Assembly: GCF_019655855.1 (NCBI RefSeq)
Contig: NZ_BPFX01000028.1
Location: forward strand, 1 to 32,052
Origin: Pseudomonas paralcaligenes
GTDB taxonomy: Bacteria > Pseudomonadota > Gammaproteobacteria > Pseudomonadales > Pseudomonadaceae
DNA length: 32,052 nucleotides
Direction of reading: 5' to 3'
Part shown: positions 1 to 7,515 of the stretch, piece after piece
How the letters are laid out: each line of letters starts with the position of its first letter
Position numbering within the stretch: the stretch's first letter is position 1
Program-made: the position numbers and the translations under genes
Notes under the pieces: model-generated
Seen by the model: only the letters and a program-made list of their open reading frames with translations
What the model was told of the DNA's origin: nothing
Database searches by the model: none

Positions 1-18
1 TCCCCGCCTTCGCGGGGA
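1..18. repeat. REP-like hairpin at window edge
   Basis: TCCCCGC-CTTC-GCGGGGA is a perfect 7-bp stem followed by GACGACG. It resembles the short 'CCCGC...GCGGG(A)ATGACG' REP-type hairpins found between genes in pseudomonads; a related copy lies at 32001-32026. It sits just downstream of the exonuclease gene (minus strand), so it could also stop transcription, but no T-run follows it on that strand. It may be cut by the window edge. Confidence 0.45.
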
Positions 19-51
19 CGACGGTGTGAGGGCGTGCAGTGGGTGCGGGGT

Positions 52-747
52 TCAGAGGGATGGGGCGAGCTGCCGGCGGCGCCATGACTGTGCCCGGCGC
101 TGCAGTTCAGCCAGGCTGTCCAGGCCCTGGCGGCGCGCCTTGCTGAACAGGATCAGCGCCAGTTCGGCGGTGGCCAGGGCGTCGGCGCTGGCGTGGTGGC
201 GTTCGCTGGCCTGCAGGCGGAAGTGGCCCAGCCACTCGTCCAGGCCGCGGTAGGCCGGCGCCTCGGGGCACAGCAGCGGCGCCAGCACGGCGGCGTCGAG
301 GAAGGGGTGGCTCAGGCGGTAGCCGAGGGTCTCGCGCAGGGCGCGCTCCAGCATGTGCTGGTCGAACGGCGCGTGGAAGGCCAGCAGCGGGCTGTCGCCG
401 ACGAAGGTCATGAAGTCCAGCAGCGCCTCGTCCGGTTCGCGGCCGGCGGCCACCGCGCTGGGCGCGATGCCGTGGATCAGGGTGCTGGGGCCGGCCCGGT
501 GGCCGGGCTGGCGCAGGGTGCATTCGAATTGCTGGGACAGGTCGATGGCGCCGTCCTCGATCACCACCGCGCCGATTGCCAGCAGGTGGTCGCGCTGCAG
601 GTTGAGGCCGCTGGTCTCCAGGTCCACCACCACCAGGCGCTGGCTGGCCAGCGGGCGATCGTCCAGCGGCGCCGGGGCCGGCAGGTGCAGGCTGCGCGGG
701 TCGAGGGCCGGGCGACCGGGACGGAGGCGGGCGAGCAGCTTCTTCAT
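52..747 (-). CDS. DEDDh-type 3'-5' exonuclease (DnaQ/PolC epsilon-like)
   Basis: A 231-residue protein of the RNase T/DnaQ superfamily, which removes nucleotides from 3' ends using two metal ions. Exo I motif VVVDLETSG gives Asp42 and Glu44, Exo II (AFHAPFDQ) gives Asp129, and Exo III (HHASAD) gives His184 and Asp189, so the whole DEDDh catalytic set is present. I chose the ATG at 747 (MKKLL) because homologous domains start about here; an upstream in-frame ATG at 774 would add nine residues. It lies 109 bp downstream of the DUF294/CBS gene on the same strand, an arrangement I recall from other Pseudomonas genomes, so co-transcription is likely. The substrate is unknown; a proofreading role for Pol III is not implied because there is no polymerase-binding tail. 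Confidence 0.9.
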   Translation of the reverse strand: MKKLLARLRPGRPALDPRSLHLPAPAPLDDRPLASQRLVVVDLETSGLNLQRDHLLAIGAVVIEDGAIDLSQQFECTLRQPGHRAGPSTLIHGIAPSAVAAGREPDEALLDFMTFVGDSPLLAFHAPFDQHMLERALRETLGYRLSHPFLDAAVLAPLLCPEAPAYRGLDEWLGHFRLQASERHHASADALATAELALILFSKARRQGLDSLAELQRRAQSWRRRQLAPSL

Positions 748-756
748 GGCTGCCCC

Positions 757-775
757 AGGGTGCGCCGTGCGCACC
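757..775. repeat. 19-bp hairpin repeat, copy 1
   Basis: AGGGTGCGCCGTGCGCACC contains the perfect stem GGTGCGC-CGT-GCGCACC. The identical 19 bases occur at 17630-17648. Both copies lie next to gene ends or starts, which fits a dispersed REP-type element. This copy lies just upstream of the exonuclease start codon. Confidence 0.6.
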
Positions 776-856
776 GGCGCAAGGCGCTGGCCGGCGGGAG
801 CGCACGGCGCGCCCTGCTAGAACGGGTCCACGGCGCGCGTGGGAGCATGGTCACCC

Positions 857-2776
857 TCATAGCTGGTAGCGCAGCGCGAGGCTGGCCTGCAGGCGCTGGG
901 CCTGGCGGAAGGACTCGCGCAGGATGCGCCGGTCCAGGTGGTTGAGGCTGTCCGGGTCGAGGCGGTTGGAGAAGGCCAGGCCCTGGGCGGCCTGCTGCTG
1001 GTGCAGTTGCAGGCGCATCTGCTGGATCAGGTGGTAGGCCTCCTCGTAGGCCGCGCCGTCCTGGGCGTCGATCACCCGCAGGCGCACCAGCTCGGCGAAG
1101 CGGCGCAGGGTGCTGCTCTCGCCGATGCCGTGGGCCAGGGCCAGCAGGCGGGCGCCGTCGACGAAGGGGGTGAGGCCTTCTTCCTTGAGGTCGAGGGTGT
1201 CCTTCTCGGCGCCCTTGCGGGCCACCACGAAGTCGCGGAAGCGCCCCAGCGGCGGGCGGTGGCGCAGGGCGTTGGCCGCCAGCAGGCGCTGGAACAGGCT
1301 GTTGTCGGCGACCTCGGCGAGCAGTTGCTGGCGCAGCTGCTCGCAGCCTGCCTCGGCGCCCCAGATCACCCGCAGGTCGAAGTAGATGCTCGACCCCAGC
1401 AGGCTCTCTGGCGTGGCCTCGCGGATGAAGGTGGAGAAGCGCCGCGTCCATTCCTGGCGCGACAGGCACAGCGCCGGGTTGCCGGCCATGATGTTGCCGC
1501 GGCACAGGGCGAAGCCGCAGTCGGCGAGCAACTGGTTGATGCGTCGTGCGCGGGGCAGCAGGAGCTGGCGGATGCGCTCGGCGTCGGCGGCGTCCGCCGC
1601 CTCGAACAGGATGCCGTTGTCCTGGTCGGTGTGCAGGGTCTGTTCGCGGCGCCCCTCGCTGCCGAAGCACAGCCAGCTGAACGGCACGCCGGGGTCGCCC
1701 ATTTCCTCCAGCACCAGTTCGATCACCCGGCATACGGTGTGGTCGTTGAGCAGGGTGACCAGCTGGGTGATCTGGGTCGAGCTGGCGCCGTGGGCCAGCA
1801 TGCGCTCGACCAGCTGGCGGATGTCGCCGCGCAGCGCCACCAGGGTCTCGATGCGCCCGGCGTGGCGGATGGTGCGGGCCAGGTGGACCAGGTCGACCCG
1901 CTGCAGGGAGAACAGGTCGCGCTCGGAGACCACGCCGACCAGGCGCTCGTCCTCCACCAGGCAAACGTGGGCGATGTGCCGCTCGGTCATCGCCAGGGCG
2001 GCGTCGAATGCGCTGGCGTTGGGTGACAGGTGGAACGGGCGCTGGGTCATCAGCGCGCGGATCGGCTGCTCCAGCGACTCGCCGTCGGCCACCACCCGGC
2101 GCAGGTCGCGCAGGGTGAAGATGCCGTGGGGGCGGTCGCCCTGGTCGACGATGACGATGCTGCCGACGTGCTGTTCGTGCATGCGCCGCACCGCCTCGCG
2201 CAACGGTGTCTCGGCGGCGCAGGCCACCGGCTGCTGCGGCGCCAGCTCGCGCAGCGGGGTGTCCAGCGAGTATTGCGCGCCGAGGTTCTCGGCGGCGCGC
2301 AGCTGCACCTGCTGGTTGACCTGGTCGAGCAGGCTGCTGACCCCGTGCAGGGCGAAGTCGCGGAACGGCGCCGACTGGGCGAACAGGCGGACGAAGGCGT
2401 CCTTGCCCAGCAGCAGGCAGAAGGTGTCCTCGCCGGCCAGGTGCTCGGTGCGGGTGGCGCGCTCGCCGAGCAGCGCGGCCAGGGGGAAGCATTCGCCGCT
2501 GGCGATCTCGAAGGTGGTCTCGCTGCCGCGCCGGGCCGAGTGCGGGCGTTCGCCCACCACCTGGCCCTGCTTGACGATGTAGAAGTGCTGCACCGGCCCG
2601 TCGTCGGGCTTGATGATGCTCTCGCCGGCGGCATAGAAGCGCAGCTGGCAATGCTCCACCAGGTAGGCCAGCTGGGCGCTGTCCATCTGGTTGAACGGCG
2701 GGTACTTGCGCAGGAACTCGCTGGTGCCGTGGATGTTCTGCAGTACGGCCGTCTTGCCGGCGGAGGTGGAGGACAT
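857..2776 (-). CDS. cNMP-binding / CBS-pair / DUF294 nucleotidyltransferase-like protein
   Basis: A 639-residue cytoplasmic protein with four parts. A cyclic-nucleotide-binding-like domain covers about residues 20-140. A tandem CBS pair (about 170-290) normally senses adenine nucleotides. A DUF294 nucleotidyltransferase-like domain (about 330-470) carries the fingerprint FGSEGRREQTLHTDQDNG with its G-S and D-x-D metal ligands. A DUF294 C-terminal helical domain completes it. The family resembles the GlnD nucleotidyltransferase fold and is thought to be a signalling enzyme; its target is not known. The start at 2776 (MSSTSAG) has GGAG eight bases upstream; the reading frame stays open to 3760, but that part is antisense shadow of the MFS gene. 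A 6-bp inverted repeat lies against the ribosome site. It is probably co-transcribed with the exonuclease. Confidence 0.9.
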   Translation of the reverse strand: MSSTSAGKTAVLQNIHGTSEFLRKYPPFNQMDSAQLAYLVEHCQLRFYAAGESIIKPDDGPVQHFYIVKQGQVVGERPHSARRGSETTFEIASGECFPLAALLGERATRTEHLAGEDTFCLLLGKDAFVRLFAQSAPFRDFALHGVSSLLDQVNQQVQLRAAENLGAQYSLDTPLRELAPQQPVACAAETPLREAVRRMHEQHVGSIVIVDQGDRPHGIFTLRDLRRVVADGESLEQPIRALMTQRPFHLSPNASAFDAALAMTERHIAHVCLVEDERLVGVVSERDLFSLQRVDLVHLARTIRHAGRIETLVALRGDIRQLVERMLAHGASSTQITQLVTLLNDHTVCRVIELVLEEMGDPGVPFSWLCFGSEGRREQTLHTDQDNGILFEAADAADAERIRQLLLPRARRINQLLADCGFALCRGNIMAGNPALCLSRQEWTRRFSTFIREATPESLLGSSIYFDLRVIWGAEAGCEQLRQQLLAEVADNSLFQRLLAANALRHRPPLGRFRDFVVARKGAEKDTLDLKEEGLTPFVDGARLLALAHGIGESSTLRRFAELVRLRVIDAQDGAAYEEAYHLIQQMRLQLHQQQAAQGLAFSNRLDPDSLNHLDRRILRESFRQAQRLQASLALRYQL

Positions 2777-2785
2777 GCGACGCTC

Positions 2786-2807
2786 CGATGGTCGAGTCGA
2801 GCCATCG
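2786..2807 (-). promoter_or_regulatory. inverted repeat abutting the ribosome-binding site of the DUF294 gene
   Basis: CGATGG at 2786-2791 and CCATCG at 2802-2807 form a perfect 6-bp inverted repeat with a 10-base spacer. On the minus strand it ends directly at the GGAG ribosome site of the gene starting at 2776. It could be a leader hairpin or a protein operator; nothing in the sequence decides which. Confidence 0.3.
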
Positions 2808-2838
2808 TCGCGCCTGCGCCGCGGGGCGCCTATTGGAC

Positions 2839-3963
2839 CTAGGTCGCAGGCGCCGGGCGCGGCAGGCTCAGCAGCGCGCCCAGGGCCAGGCCGGCGGCGG
2901 CCGCCAGCAGGGCCGGGGCGAAGTGCTGGTAGCGGCTGTGCAGGGCATCGGCGAGCAGCGGGCCGGCGATCTGCCCGACGCCGTAGCTGGTGGTCATCCA
3001 GGCCGCGAGCTGGGGCCGGCGCTGCGACTCGCCGCGGGCCGCCGCCATGGCGATGGTCACCGTGCCCATGAAGGTGCCGCCGACCAGCAGCGCGCTGAGC
3101 AGGCAGGCCGGTACGCCGGGATCGAATGCCGGCAGGGCCACGCCGACGGCCTGCAGCCCCAGGTTGAACGCCAGCGCCGCGCGCGTGCCCAGGCGCTCGC
3201 GCAGGTAGTGCCAGAGGAAGCACGAGGGCGCCGCGCCGAGGCCGAAGGCGGCCCAGAGCTGCAGCGGGTCGACGCTGCCCAGACCGTCGCGCAGCAGCAG
3301 CGGCAGATAGGTCGCGGTGACGATGTAGCCGAAGCCGGCCAGGCCGTAGAGCGCCACCAGGCGGCCGGCGGGCAGCGCGCGTTGCACTGGCGCCGTCTCG
3401 GCGGCGGAGCCGGTCGGTCGCTTCAGCGCCCCGAGCGCGGGCAGGCTGAGCAGCGCGGCGACCAGGGCCAGCGCCAGCCATAGCGCGGGGCTGTGCCAGC
3501 CGATCGCGCGGCCGACGACGATCAGCTCGGCGGACAGCAGGATGCCCAGCCCGACGCCGGCGTAGAGCACCGGCGCTGCTTGCGGGTGGTGGTCGGCGCG
3601 CAGCAGCCAGAGCGAGGCGCCGACCAGGGCCAGGGCGCTGGCGACGCCGGCCAGGAAGCGTAGCGGCAGGATGCTGGCGACGCCCGGCGCGATGGCCATC
3701 GCCAGCAGGCAGGCCAGGCTGGCGAACAGCCCGGCGCGGCACAGGGTGGCCGGCCGCCACGGGTGGCGCCAGGCCAGCAGCAGGGCGCCGAGCAGGTAGC
3801 CGGCGTAGTTCGCCGAGGCGGCCAGCGAGCCGCCGCGCAGGTCGAGCACGCCGTCGGCGATCATCTGCGGGTAGAGCCCGGTGAAGGCGAAGCGGCCGAA
3901 GCCCATGCCCACCGCCAGGATCAGGGCGCCGGCCAGCGCGTCGCTCAGCGCCCGGCGTTTCAA
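2839..3963 (-). CDS. YbfB/YjiJ-family MFS transporter
   Basis: A 374-residue, highly hydrophobic inner-membrane protein with about 12 predicted helices. It begins with [29 protein letters not shown], the glycine-rich first helix typical of YbfB/YjiJ MFS proteins. The substrate is unknown. The likely start is TTG at 3963, and its bases overlap the stop of the upstream LysR gene as TTGA, suggesting translational coupling; the next internal ATG would cut into helix 1. With the LysR gene and the divergent nitronate monooxygenase it forms a recurring trio, so it may export a compound linked to nitronate metabolism or another LysR-sensed molecule (inference). Family call is firm, function open. Confidence 0.87.
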   Translation of the reverse strand: MKRRALSDALAGALILAVGMGFGRFAFTGLYPQMIADGVLDLRGGSLAASANYAGYLLGALLLAWRHPWRPATLCRAGLFASLACLLAMAIAPGVASILPLRFLAGVASALALVGASLWLLRADHHPQAAPVLYAGVGLGILLSAELIVVGRAIGWHSPALWLALALVAALLSLPALGALKRPTGSAAETAPVQRALPAGRLVALYGLAGFGYIVTATYLPLLLRDGLGSVDPLQLWAAFGLGAAPSCFLWHYLRERLGTRAALAFNLGLQAVGVALPAFDPGVPACLLSALLVGGTFMGTVTIAMAAARGESQRRPQLAAWMTTSYGVGQIAGPLLADALHSRYQHFAPALLAAAAGLALGALLSLPRPAPAT

Positions 3964-4838
3964 GCGGGGTTCCGCAGCGCTTCGTGCAGCCGTTCGAAGG
4001 CCGCGCTGGCGTAGCCGTGGCGGCGGATCAGCAGGGTATCCAGTTGCAGCAGCGGCACGCTGCGCACGGCCGGGGCCTGGCGCGGCAGTTCGAGCAGCGA
4101 GCGCGGCACCACGCCGACGCAGGTGCCGGCCGCCACGCAGGCGAGGATGGCGTGGTAGGAGCCGACTTCCTGTACCCGCACCGGCGGGCCGCCGGCGCCC
4201 AGCCAGCTCAGGGCGATGTGACGGTAGCTGCAGCCCTGGGCGAAGCCCGCCAGGGTGCGCACCCGCACCTGTTCGGGGTGGTCGACCGGAGGATGGTCGG
4301 CGGGCAGCACCAGCTGCAGCTCCTCGCGGAACACCGGTTGCGCGTCCACCTCGGCCGGCAGCGCCTCCGCCTGCCAGCGCCCCTGCTGCCAGCTGTGCGG
4401 CTGGGCGATCAGCGCGCAGTCCAGGCGCCGCGCCAGCACGGCGTCGAGCAGCGCCAGGCTGGGGCCGGTGCCGACTTCCAGCGTCACCTGCGGGTGCTCG
4501 CGGTGGAAGCGCACCAGTGGCTGTGGCAGGCGCACGGCGGCGGTGCTCTCCATGCTCCCCAGGCGCAGGCTGCCTTCCGGCCGCTGCGGGTGCATGGCCT
4601 GGCGCGCCTCGTCGGCCAGGGCCAGCAGTTGCTCGGCGTAGGCGAGGAAGGTGGTGCCCCGCTCGGTCAGGACCATGCGCTTGCCTTCGCGCAGGAACAG
4701 GGCGGTGCCCAGTTCCTCCTCCAGTTGCTGGATGCGCGTGGTGACGTTGGACTGGGCGCGCTGCAGGTGCTGGGCGGCGCGGGTCACGCTCTGCTCCAGG
4801 GCCACGGCGCGGAAGATGGCGAGGGTGGCGAGATCCAT
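3960..4838 (-). CDS. LysR-family transcriptional regulator (divergent from nitronate monooxygenase)
   Basis: A 292-residue LTTR. An N-terminal winged helix-turn-helix (about residues 1-60, with [28 protein letters not shown]) is followed by a linker helix and a LysR substrate-binding domain from about 90. I chose ATG 4838 (MDLATL), the usual LTTR N-terminus; a TTG five codons upstream (4853) is possible. It is 79 bp from the divergent nitronate monooxygenase start and overlaps the MFS gene downstream, so it probably controls both. A Cys-rich stretch ([19 protein letters not shown]) sits in the effector domain. The inducer is unknown. The AT-rich palindrome at 4872-4888 is the best candidate binding site. 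Confidence 0.92.
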   Translation of the reverse strand: MDLATLAIFRAVALEQSVTRAAQHLQRAQSNVTTRIQQLEEELGTALFLREGKRMVLTERGTTFLAYAEQLLALADEARQAMHPQRPEGSLRLGSMESTAAVRLPQPLVRFHREHPQVTLEVGTGPSLALLDAVLARRLDCALIAQPHSWQQGRWQAEALPAEVDAQPVFREELQLVLPADHPPVDHPEQVRVRTLAGFAQGCSYRHIALSWLGAGGPPVRVQEVGSYHAILACVAAGTCVGVVPRSLLELPRQAPAVRSVPLLQLDTLLIRRHGYASAAFERLHEALRNPA

Positions 4839-4871
4839 GGATTTAAATCTCAAATAAAGAATTAATTTGTG

Positions 4872-4888
4872 CTAATAATCTTTATTAG
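4872..4888. promoter_or_regulatory. candidate LysR operator in divergent promoter
   Basis: CTAATAA-TCT-TTATTAG is a perfect 7-3-7 palindrome in an AT-rich 79-bp region that stands out against the GC-rich surroundings. It lies between the LysR start (4838) and the nitronate monooxygenase start (4918). LTTR sites are dyads of this kind, though the spacing differs from the simple T-N11-A core. A second short palindrome, GATTTAAATC, lies at 4840-4849 next to the LysR start. Confidence 0.5.
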
Positions 4889-4917
4889 AGATCGATCAGT
4901 CAATCCCGGAGGTTTCC

Positions 4918-5976
4918 ATGTCGTCCCTGAGCACGCTGCTGGGCATCCAGCATCCCATCATCCAGGCGCCCATGGTCGGCGTGTCCACGCCTCAGCTGGC
5001 GGCGGCGGTTTCCGAGGCGGGCGGCCTGGGTTCGCTGGGGCTGGGCGCCAGCAGCCCGGCCCAGGCGCGCGAGGTGATCGAGCAGACCCGGGCGCTGACG
5101 GCGAAGCCGTTCAACCTCAACCTGTTCTGCCATGCCCCGGCGAGCGCCGACGCGGCGCGCGAGCGGGCCTGGCTGGAGCGCCTGCGCCCGCTGTTCGCCG
5201 AGTTCGACGCCGAGCCGCCGGCCGCCCTGCGCGAGATCTACCCGAGCTTCCTGGCCGACCCGAACATGCTGGAGGTGCTGCTGGAGCAGCGCCCGGCGGT
5301 GGTCAGCTTCCACTTCGGCCTGCCATCGCGGGACTGGATCGAGCGGCTGCATCGGGTCGGCATCGTGCTGCTGGCCTGCGTGACCACACCCGAGGAGGCG
5401 GACCAGGCCGAGGCGGCCGGGGTGGATGCGCTGGTGGCCCAGGGCGTCGAGGCCGGCGGCCATCGCGGGGTGTTCGCCCCGGAGCGCGGCGACGCCGCCA
5501 TCGGTACCCTCGCTCTGGTGCGCCTGCTGGTGAAGCGCTGCCGCCTGCCGGTCATCGCCGCCGGCGGCATCATGGACGGCGCCGGCATCCGCGCGGCCAT
5601 GGCCCTGGGCGCCGCCGGCGTGCAGCTGGGCACGGCCTTCGTGCTGTGCCCGGAGTCCTCGGCCAACGCCGCCTACCGTGCGGCGCTGAAGGGCGAGAAG
5701 GCCGGGCGCACCGAGATCACCTCGAACCTCTCCGGCCGTCCGGCGCGGGGCCTGCCCAACCGCCTGTACGGCGACCTGGGCGCGGCCCTGCCGGACTACC
5801 CGATCTGCTACGACGCGGCCAAGGCCCTGCATGCGGCGGCCAGCGCCCGGGGCAGCCACGATTTCGCCGCCCAGTGGGCCGGGCAGGGCGCGCCCCTGGC
5901 CCGGGAGCTGCCGGCGGCCGAGCTGGTGACGGTGCTGGTGAGGGAAATGGCGGAGGCGTCGCGGCCTTCGCTGTAG
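4918..5976 (+). CDS. nitronate monooxygenase (2-nitropropane dioxygenase family)
   Basis: A 352-residue FMN-dependent TIM-barrel enzyme that oxidises alkyl nitronates such as propionate-3-nitronate to carbonyl compounds plus nitrite/nitrate. The N-terminal [10 protein letters not shown] motif binds [13 protein letters not shown] carries the conserved His182 used as catalytic base in this family. [19 protein letters not shown] and GVQLGTAF form the phosphate-binding part. ATG 4918 follows GGAGG at 4908-4912 with good spacing. Length is close to the usual 320-360. The gene stands alone on this strand, divergent from a LysR regulator. Close relatives include enoyl reductase-like FMN proteins, but the EAGGHRG motif supports the nitronate class. 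Confidence 0.9.
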   Translation: MSSLSTLLGIQHPIIQAPMVGVSTPQLAAAVSEAGGLGSLGLGASSPAQAREVIEQTRALTAKPFNLNLFCHAPASADAARERAWLERLRPLFAEFDAEPPAALREIYPSFLADPNMLEVLLEQRPAVVSFHFGLPSRDWIERLHRVGIVLLACVTTPEEADQAEAAGVDALVAQGVEAGGHRGVFAPERGDAAIGTLALVRLLVKRCRLPVIAAGGIMDGAGIRAAMALGAAGVQLGTAFVLCPESSANAAYRAALKGEKAGRTEITSNLSGRPARGLPNRLYGDLGAALPDYPICYDAAKALHAAASARGSHDFAAQWAGQGAPLARELPAAELVTVLVREMAEASRPSL

Positions 5977-5988
5977 CGCCCGTGGCGG

Positions 5989-6006
5989 CCGGGCGTCTTC
6001 GCCCGG
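5989..6006 (+). terminator. putative terminator after nitronate monooxygenase
   Basis: CCGGGCG-TCTT-CGCCCGG is a perfect 7-bp stem 12 bp past the stop codon. The downstream TATT is only a weak T-tract, so termination efficiency is uncertain. Confidence 0.45.
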
Positions 6007-6082
6007 TATTGGGCGTACGCCGAAGGGCCTGATCTTGTAAGAGCCAGTTCACGATCTCGCGAGAGCATCAGAAGGGCGCAGT

Positions 6083-6153
6083 TGCAGGAGCGGCTTTAGC
6101 CGCGAACCGAGGTGGCACGGTAAAAAGCTTCGCGGCTGAAGCCGCTCCTACAG
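6083..6153. repeat. paired REP element (REPIN-like)
   Basis: Two inverted copies of a REP-type unit: TGCAGGAGCGGCTTTAGCC... at 6083-6106 and its reverse complement TTCGCGGCTGAAGCCGCTCC... at 6129-6153, matching at about 22 of 24 bases. Each copy has its own GCGGCT/AGCCGC stem. This is the known Pseudomonas 'CGCGGCTGAAGCCGCTCCTACA' type, usually spread by a RAYT transposase elsewhere in the genome. The rest of 5977-6244 holds no gene I can support. Confidence 0.8.
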
Positions 6154-6221
6154 TGTGTGTTCGCGGTACATGGCAGATCGTGAACAGGTTTCACGGAGGC
6201 GCGCGGGGCGGGCTGTGGCCC

Positions 6222-6245
6222 ATCCCGCGCTTCGGGCGCCGGGAT
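6222..6245 (-). terminator. weak hairpin at the end of the DUF937 gene
   Basis: ATCCCG at 6222-6227 pairs with CGGGAT at 6240-6245, which overlaps the stop codon of the DUF937 gene. No T-run follows on the minus strand, so this is at best a weak terminator. Confidence 0.25.
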
Positions 6246-6847
6246 CAGCGCTGGGCTTTGCCGGCCATCCGCAGGATGTCGTCCAGCACGTTGCCGTCGC
6301 CGTTCAGGTCCAGCATCGAGGCCAGCCCGCCCAACCCGCTCTGCTGGCCCTGGCCGTTGCCGCCGCCAAGCATCCCGCCCAGCAGGTCGCCGAGGCCACC
6401 CGACGACTCGGACGACTCGGACGACTGCCCTGCGCTCGCCTTGCCCTGCTGGCTCAGGTAGCTGGTGACCAGCATGGCCAGGATCGGCAGCATCTTCTTC
6501 AGCAGGGAGGCGTCCAGGCCGGAGCGGTTGGCGGCGTCCTCGGCCACCGTGCGGCTGACGTCCTTGGAGCCGAAGATTTCCCCGAGGATGTCATTGCCGC
6601 CCCCGCCGTTACCGAGCGCTTGCCCAAGCACCTGGCCGAGCAGGCCACCGCCGCCGCCCAGCTGGCCGAGCAGCCCGCCGAGGCCTTCGAGGCCGGAGGC
6701 CTGCGACTGCGCCTGTTTCTTCATGCCGCCGAGTATCGCCGGGAGCAGCGCGGCGGCTCCCTGCATGGCTTCGCTCTCGCTCACGCCGAGTGCCTGTGCC
6801 ATGGGTTGGACGCCACCCATCTGGGCGAGGATGTCTGTGGTCTGCAT
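6245..6847 (-). CDS. DUF937 domain-containing protein
   Basis: A 200-residue protein of unknown function. The N-terminal half (about 1-130) matches the DUF937 pattern: a helix starting with DILAQMGGVQPMAQALGVSESEA, then glycine/leucine-rich repeats (LGGLLGQLGGGGGLLGQVLGQALG), then the SKDVSRTVAEDAANRSGLD and LLKKMLPILAMLV segments. A Ser/Glu-rich linker (SSESSESSGG) and a second Gly-rich repeat precede a C-terminal LDLNGDGNVLDDILR, which looks like an EF-hand-like calcium loop. No signal peptide is seen. ATG 6847 follows AAGGAG at good spacing. It appears to be a single-gene unit. The two-gene neighbourhood gives no function. Confidence 0.85.
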   Translation of the reverse strand: MQTTDILAQMGGVQPMAQALGVSESEAMQGAAALLPAILGGMKKQAQSQASGLEGLGGLLGQLGGGGGLLGQVLGQALGNGGGGNDILGEIFGSKDVSRTVAEDAANRSGLDASLLKKMLPILAMLVTSYLSQQGKASAGQSSESSESSGGLGDLLGGMLGGGNGQGQQSGLGGLASMLDLNGDGNVLDDILRMAGKAQR

Positions 6848-7030
6848 GGTTCGAAACTCCTTCTATCGTGGTGTGCCGGTCAGTGGCCCGGTTCGGCGGG
6901 GAGGTTGCCGCCGTTCCCGGCGATACGCGCCGGCACCTGCTTGTACCCGTTCCGAACGATATCGCGTTTTCGCCGCCCGGGAATGGGGTATCTGGTGTGG
7001 CGTCGGAGGCTTGCGGGACCGCGTCACATG

Positions 7031-7063
7031 AAAAAAGGCCGGAGGGGTTACCCCGCCGGCCTT
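7031..7063 (-). terminator. rho-independent terminator of the chemoreceptor/porin operon
   Basis: AAGGCCGG (7035-7042) pairs with CCGGCCTT (7056-7063), with an inner GGGG-TTA-CCCC stem and one A/G mismatch. On the minus strand it is followed by six T (plus-strand A at 7031-7036). It lies 21 bp past the stop of the PstS-like gene. This is the clearest terminator in the window. Confidence 0.9.
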
Positions 7064-7084
7064 CTTCGTTGCGCTGCCCCGGGA

Positions 7085-7504
7085 TCAGGGCAGGGTGAAC
7101 AGCACCTTGACCTGGTCGGTCACGGCGGCCTTGTCCACGTAGCCGATGGCGTCGGCCTCGGCGGCGACCTTGGCCACCACCTCGGCGTCGCCGCCCACGC
7201 TCGGCAGCGGCTGGCCCTTGCCGGTGAACACCAGGCCGGACCAGTAGGACTTCAGCTGGGCCTCGTTCTTGCTGGTGACCGCGGCGTAGAACTTCTCCTT
7301 GGTCGGGTTCCAGTCCTTCTGGTCGACGCCCTTCAGCGACTTGTTCTTGCCCAGGAAGATGTTGGCCACGTCGGACTGCGACGGGCTGGCCGAGGCGCCG
7401 GCGTTGACGATCACGGCGACCTCGGCCTGGGCCATACCGGTCTGGGCCAGGGCCGCGGCGCCGAGGCTGGCGGCGGCGAGGAGAACGCGAATGGATTGCT
7501 TCAT
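7085..7504 (-). CDS. small PstS-like phosphate ABC-type substrate-binding protein
   Basis: A 139-residue periplasmic protein with a signal peptide (about 1-27, ending GMAQA). The mature part, EVAVIVNAGASASPSQSDVANIFLGK...DAIGYVDKAAV, matches the PBP-like domain of small PstS-related proteins often annotated as phosphate ABC transporter substrate-binding protein. It is much shorter than true PstS (about 320 residues), so it represents roughly one lobe and may not bind phosphate in the PstS manner. ATG 7504 lies 11 bp after the porin stop, with GGAGCG upstream. No pst permease or ATPase gene is nearby. It is the last gene of the chemoreceptor/porin operon; it may be a sensor, or an accessory to the porin (inference). 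Confidence 0.8.
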   Translation of the reverse strand: MKQSIRVLLAAASLGAAALAQTGMAQAEVAVIVNAGASASPSQSDVANIFLGKNKSLKGVDQKDWNPTKEKFYAAVTSKNEAQLKSYWSGLVFTGKGQPLPSVGGDAEVVAKVAAEADAIGYVDKAAVTDQVKVLFTLP

Positions 7505-7515
7505 ATGCACGCTCC

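Noticed and set aside
2777..3760. Upstream extension of the DUF294 reading frame to 3760
   Set aside because: It runs antisense-frame through the MFS gene, has Arg/Pro/Ala-rich composition, and the true protein starts at MSSTSAG with a ribosome site.
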